Origin: Gammaproteobacteria bacterium
Lineage (GTDB): Bacteria > Pseudomonadota > Gammaproteobacteria > S012-40
DNA: 64,000 bases
Direction: 5' to 3'
Assembly: GCA_029884425.1 (NCBI GenBank)
Contig: JAOUHV010000001.1
Span: 1 to 64,000 of the forward strand
The notes below the pieces were generated by a model. The model was not told the origin of the DNA, did no database searches, and saw only the letters and a program-made list of their open reading frames with translations. The translations under genes were made by a program, and so were the position numbers. This document shows positions 59,405 to 64,000 of this stretch, one piece after another (the stretch's first letter is position 1; every line of letters begins with the position of its first letter).

Positions 59405-59725
59405 CTAATAAGTCGCCATGTTGAAATCAACATCCCTGGCCCATGCGTCCACTCCCCCTTCCAGATTGATCAGCCGCAGAAAGCCGTGTTGTTGCAGGTA
59501 AAACCCAACCCGTCGACTGCGGACGCCATGGTGGCATATAAGCACAATTTCTTGCGCCGGATCAATATGTTGTAGCTGATTGGGTATGCTGCCCATGGGT
59601 ATTAGCACGGCATTGTCGAGGTGACAGATGTCGAACTCCCAGGGTTCGCGTACGTCCAGCAGCAGCGGGGGCGGCTCCGCCTTAGCCAAGTATTCCACTA
59701 GCTGTTTCGGAGTAAATGACCGCAT
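59405..59725 (-). CDS. Rhodanese-domain sulfurtransferase, single domain
   Basis: A 106-residue cytoplasmic rhodanese. It has LLLDVREPWEFDICHLDNAVLIPMG and the active-site loop LICHHGVRSRRV with the catalytic cysteine, as in GlpE/YgaP-type proteins. No signal or membrane segment is present. It lies 7 bp before tolC and 64 bp after the pcm-like gene. It is the second rhodanese in the window and is unrelated in context to the membrane-anchored one. Confidence 0.92.
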   Translation of the reverse strand: MRSFTPKQLVEYLAKAEPPPLLLDVREPWEFDICHLDNAVLIPMGSIPNQLQHIDPAQEIVLICHHGVRSRRVGFYLQQHGFLRLINLEGGVDAWARDVDFNMATY

Positions 59726-59789
59726 TCTTTATCCTGGAAGAGGAAAATACCTCCCACAATCAGGCTTGTGGGAGGTGGATTGGCAATGA

Positions 59790-60458
59790 TTAGAACTGGA
59801 ACTCGGGTTTTTTACCGGCATTGATCAGGTGTGGCAGCTGGGTTTCGAACAGGACTTTCTCGTCCCAGTGCGTGCCCCAGGTGCGGGTGATCAGCATGGC
59901 CGACTGCGCGCCACCGTTGGGGTTGCCCACGACCACGAACAGACGTCCGCCAATGGCCAGTGCATTCTTGTAAACCTCGGGTACGGCAGGCATGGCACCG
60001 CTGAGCACGATCGCGTTGTATGGGCCGTGCTTGTTCCAGCCCTGCGCCGCATCGCCCTGCTCCAGGGTGACGTTGCTGATGTTCTGTGATTTCAGGTTGG
60101 CGGCCGCTTGATTCAGCAGGTCCTGATAGTATTCCACGCTGTAGACGTGTTTGGCGCTTTTGGCCAGCAGAGCGGTCAGAAAACCACTGCCGGTGCCCAC
60201 TTCCAGCACCACGTCGTCGGCCTTGGGGGCGAGGGCCTGGTGGATGTGGCCTTCGATTTTTGGGAACAGCATGGCTTGGCCGTGTGCCAAAGGAATTTCG
60301 ATGTCGGCGTAGGCCAGCTGGTGATAGGCGGCGGGGACAAACGGCTCACGCGGCGTGTCCATTAGCATGTCCAGGGTCGCAGGGGCCAGTACGGTCCAAG
60401 TGCGAATCTGTTGTTCGACCATGTTGAAACGAGCTTGGTCTAAATTCAGATTTGTCAT
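59790..60458 (-). CDS. Protein-L-isoaspartate O-methyltransferase family protein
   Basis: A 222-residue SAM-dependent methyltransferase of the PCMT family. It has ARFNMVEQQIRTWTVL at the N-terminus, FVPAAYHQLAYADIEIPLAHGQAM in the substrate region and the SAM motif VLEVGTGSGFLTALLAK. The usual PIMT segment GGLTxPVG-like is divergent (SGAMPAVPEV), so true isoaspartate repair is likely but not certain; homologues next to tolC are common in gammaproteobacteria. Confidence 0.88.
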   Translation of the reverse strand: MTNLNLDQARFNMVEQQIRTWTVLAPATLDMLMDTPREPFVPAAYHQLAYADIEIPLAHGQAMLFPKIEGHIHQALAPKADDVVLEVGTGSGFLTALLAKSAKHVYSVEYYQDLLNQAAANLKSQNISNVTLEQGDAAQGWNKHGPYNAIVLSGAMPAVPEVYKNALAIGGRLFVVVGNPNGGAQSAMLITRTWGTHWDEKVLFETQLPHLINAGKKPEFQF

Positions 60459-60565
60459 GAAATTGTCTCGTAATAAACGCGTGAAATCGGAAAAAGCCCA
60501 CCATTATAACCATCGCAGGCTAAAAGCAAAGTACCCTGATGGGGCATTTTGTGGTACTTTTGCGT

Positions 60566-62571
<2,006 letters not shown>

Positions 62572-62590
62572 GCCTGACGCTGAATCAGAA

Positions 62591-62614
62591 AAGCCCGCGA
62601 AAGCGGGTTTTTTT
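62591..62614 (+). terminator. Intrinsic terminator after thiC
   Basis: A short CCCGC-GAAA-GCGGG hairpin with A residues before and TTTTTTT after it, 20 bp past the thiC stop. A typical intrinsic terminator for the riboswitch-controlled transcript. Confidence 0.9.
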
Positions 62615-62626
62615 GTGTCTGCAGCC

Positions 62627-62659
62627 ATGTCTCCGAACAGGGTGTTACCTATGTCCCCG
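62627..62659. repeat. Imperfect direct repeat, possible insertion-element end remnant
   Basis: ATGTCTCCG at 62627-62635 and ATGTCCCCG at 62651-62659 form a spaced direct repeat with a 24-bp period in the gap after the thiC terminator. Short repeats of this look occur at transposase-binding ends of some insertion sequences, but no transposase gene of that type is present. Confidence 0.25.
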
Positions 62660-62725
62660 GTCTGTACACCACGCGCACCACAGCACAGGCCAACAAAATA
62701 TCACCAAACCAATTTTATCCACGTC

Positions 62726-63259
62726 CTACAATTCGAGTTCTTTTTCACCCCCACACCAATCCACCGAATAAACCCCATCCCTCACATACCGATGAAAAGT
62801 CGAATAAGGCCAGTCGACAACCCTGTCCACCAAGCCATGTTTGACGGGATTCCAATGGATGTAATCCATGTGTCGGTTAAAATCATTCTGGTCACGAATA
62901 TCATGTTCCCAAAACCGACGTTGCCATAAAGTGGATTCGCGGCGCTTGTGTTTTGATTGGGTGACTAAGCTCTGGTTATAGGCGATATAGGGAACTTCCT
63001 GCGTCACAAGCCGCTTTATCCACGACCAACGTTTTGAAAAATCGCTGTCGTTGGGAGGTAGCTGCCAGATGCAGTGCAGGTGATCGGGTAAGAGTACCCA
63101 GGCGTAAATTTCAAATGGATACTTCTCACGAACGAGATTGATGGACTGCCGCAATGCCTGCCGGACTTCATCATGGCATAACAGCGGTTGTTTCAGGTGT
63201 GTGTTGACGGTGAAGAAGTAGCATCCGCCATTTCGTGGAAAGCGAATATATTGAGGCAT
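62726..63259 (-). CDS. REP-associated tyrosine transposase (RAYT, IS200-like Y1 family)
   Basis: A 177-residue single-copy Y1 transposase relative. The HUH metal motif is in LLPDHLHCIWQLP, and the catalytic tyrosine lies in DYIHWNPVKHGLVDRV, both typical of RAYTs. RAYTs are usually domesticated and act on nearby REP palindromes. I saw no obvious REP pair flanking this gene. The ATG at 63259 is preferred (MPQYIRFPRNG matches family starts); the frame extends to 63292. Confidence 0.9.
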   Translation of the reverse strand: MPQYIRFPRNGGCYFFTVNTHLKQPLLCHDEVRQALRQSINLVREKYPFEIYAWVLLPDHLHCIWQLPPNDSDFSKRWSWIKRLVTQEVPYIAYNQSLVTQSKHKRRESTLWQRRFWEHDIRDQNDFNRHMDYIHWNPVKHGLVDRVVDWPYSTFHRYVRDGVYSVDWCGGEKELEL

Positions 63260-63360
63260 AAACATTCCTTGTTGGTTCGCGAGACAATCCATTCCCGCTG
63301 CGTTCTAAAAAATTACGCCCCTCCGTGCTGGAGTTCGAGCAGAACAAACGCCCCCACCAA

Positions 63361-63675
63361 TCACATCCCAATATGCGGCTTGATCCGGCCAATTCTGCGT
63401 TTGATGTATCGGCTGGAGAAGCGGCGGTAGTGTTTGCGGTAGGACGCCGCCAGCGTTTTGCGCCACGGCGGGCGCGGTTTTTTGCCGTCGACAAACTGGT
63501 CAAGCGAGGGTATGTCGTCGTCCCCGGATTGTTGGTCGTAGTAGACGGTGAAAGCGTAAAACACCGCGAAGCCAATGCCCGCAATACAAAAACCGTAAAA
63601 CAGCCAATCGGCAAAAGCACTGAATTCGGGCGGGGTGGGAAAGAAAATCAGTCGTTCAGAGAAGTACAGAATCAC
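63361..63675 (-). CDS. Small single-pass membrane protein of unknown function
   Basis: A 104-residue protein with one transmembrane helix (about residues 22-43) followed by an acidic patch (SGDDDIPS) and a very basic tail rich in Arg/Lys (KKPRPPWRK, SSRYIKRRIGRIK). The pre-helix segment TPPEFSAFADWLFYG resembles that of the next small gene upstream, suggesting a shared origin. No function is known to me. Confidence 0.7.
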   Translation of the reverse strand: MILYFSERLIFFPTPPEFSAFADWLFYGFCIAGIGFAVFYAFTVYYDQQSGDDDIPSLDQFVDGKKPRPPWRKTLAASYRKHYRRFSSRYIKRRIGRIKPHIGM

Positions 63676-63762
63676 GCAAGCCTCCTAACTGAATCAGCCA
63701 CGAGATGACGCAATTATAGACCGTGGATAACACTCCGGGTTCCCCAAACGGGGGGTGATGAC

Positions 63763-63930
63763 TTACTTTTCGTCTTTATCGTCGCTTTTGCCAGGGAAAA
63801 TCATTTTGAATATGAAAATAATCACAACAATCGTCATAAACAGCACGATGCCGTAAATCACCCATTGGCCAAAACTCTCCCACGCCGGTGGGGTGGTAAG
63901 GGTTAGGTCGTGCGAGTTGTCTTCATTCAT
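63763..63930 (-). CDS. Small single-pass membrane protein of 55 residues
   Basis: Read from the ATG at 63930 to the TAA at 63763. The N-terminus is polar, then comes TPPAWESFGQWVIYG and one hydrophobic helix (about residues 23-42), ending in a charged tail PGKSDDKDEK. The TPP...F..W..YG pattern is shared with the gene ending at 63361, which lies 87 bp further along the same strand. A GGATATTTCC stretch precedes the start. No function is recognised. Confidence 0.65.
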   Translation of the reverse strand: MNEDNSHDLTLTTPPAWESFGQWVIYGIVLFMTIVVIIFIFKMIFPGKSDDKDEK

Positions 63931-64000
63931 GGAAATATCCTGTCAATCAATGGTTAAAAAGCTGAGGCCATTATGCCCGCCAAGGTGGGGCGAGGCCAGC

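Overview
This window is a chromosomal replication-origin region of a gammaproteobacterium. The evidence is the gene order rsmG-mnmG-mnmE-yidC-yidD-rnpA-rpmH / dnaA-dnaN-recF-gyrB, three DnaA boxes in the AT-rich dnaA-dnaN gap, parAB beside rsmG, and two parS sites inside recF. The yibN-grxC-secB-gpsA and gpmI-envC-yibQ blocks, the APH-type homoserine kinase next to polA, mpl-ubiX and the lipid A/LPS genes (lpxL, gmhA, waaA) fit a non-enteric gammaproteobacterium with Pseudomonas-like synteny. I cannot name a genus. No rRNA, tRNA, CRISPR array or prophage was seen.

Layout. 1-3.3 kb: 5' end of a Ser/Thr protein kinase gene, yicC and a hybrid histidine kinase. 3.3-7.6 kb (minus strand): a likely operon from an ArsR-family repressor through a membrane rhodanese, grxC, trxC, secB and gpsA to hemW, mixing sulfur/thiol chemistry with protein export and heme handling. 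7.8-13.9 kb (plus): gpmI, envC, ctpA, yibQ, a DJ-1/YajL gene and an unknown membrane protein. 14-32.8 kb (minus): glmS, glmU, the complete F1Fo ATP synthase operon with both atpZ-like and atpI genes, parB, parA, rsmG, mnmG, mnmE, yidC, yidD, rnpA, rpmH. 33-42.4 kb (plus): dnaA, oriC, dnaN, recF, gyrB, an unknown membrane protein, mpl, ubiX and a Lon-substrate-binding-like protein. Gene direction switches at the origin, so most genes are co-directional with replication.

42.4-63.9 kb is more mixed: a PfkB kinase, a small zinc-ribbon membrane protein, an accessory-looking trio of envelope genes (TraF-like beta-barrel, large lipoprotein, second beta-barrel), a cytochrome c, thrB, a LOG-family hydrolase, polA, a candidate sRNA in the spf/ersA position, engB, a stand-alone cyclic-nucleotide-binding protein, dsbA, lpxL, gmhA, waaA, tolC, a second rhodanese, a pcm-type methyltransferase, a TPP riboswitch with thiC, a RAYT transposase and two related small membrane proteins.

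The observations most worth following are: (i) the candidate sRNA after polA, with a sigma-E/AlgU-like promoter and three hairpins with C-rich loops; (ii) the ArsR repressor whose two cysteines have the spacing of the persulfide sensors BigR/SqrR and which heads a rhodanese-glutaredoxin-thioredoxin operon; (iii) the barrel-lipoprotein-barrel gene trio; (iv) a terminator/attenuator overlapping the rpmH stop codon; and (v) the two parS sites in recF.
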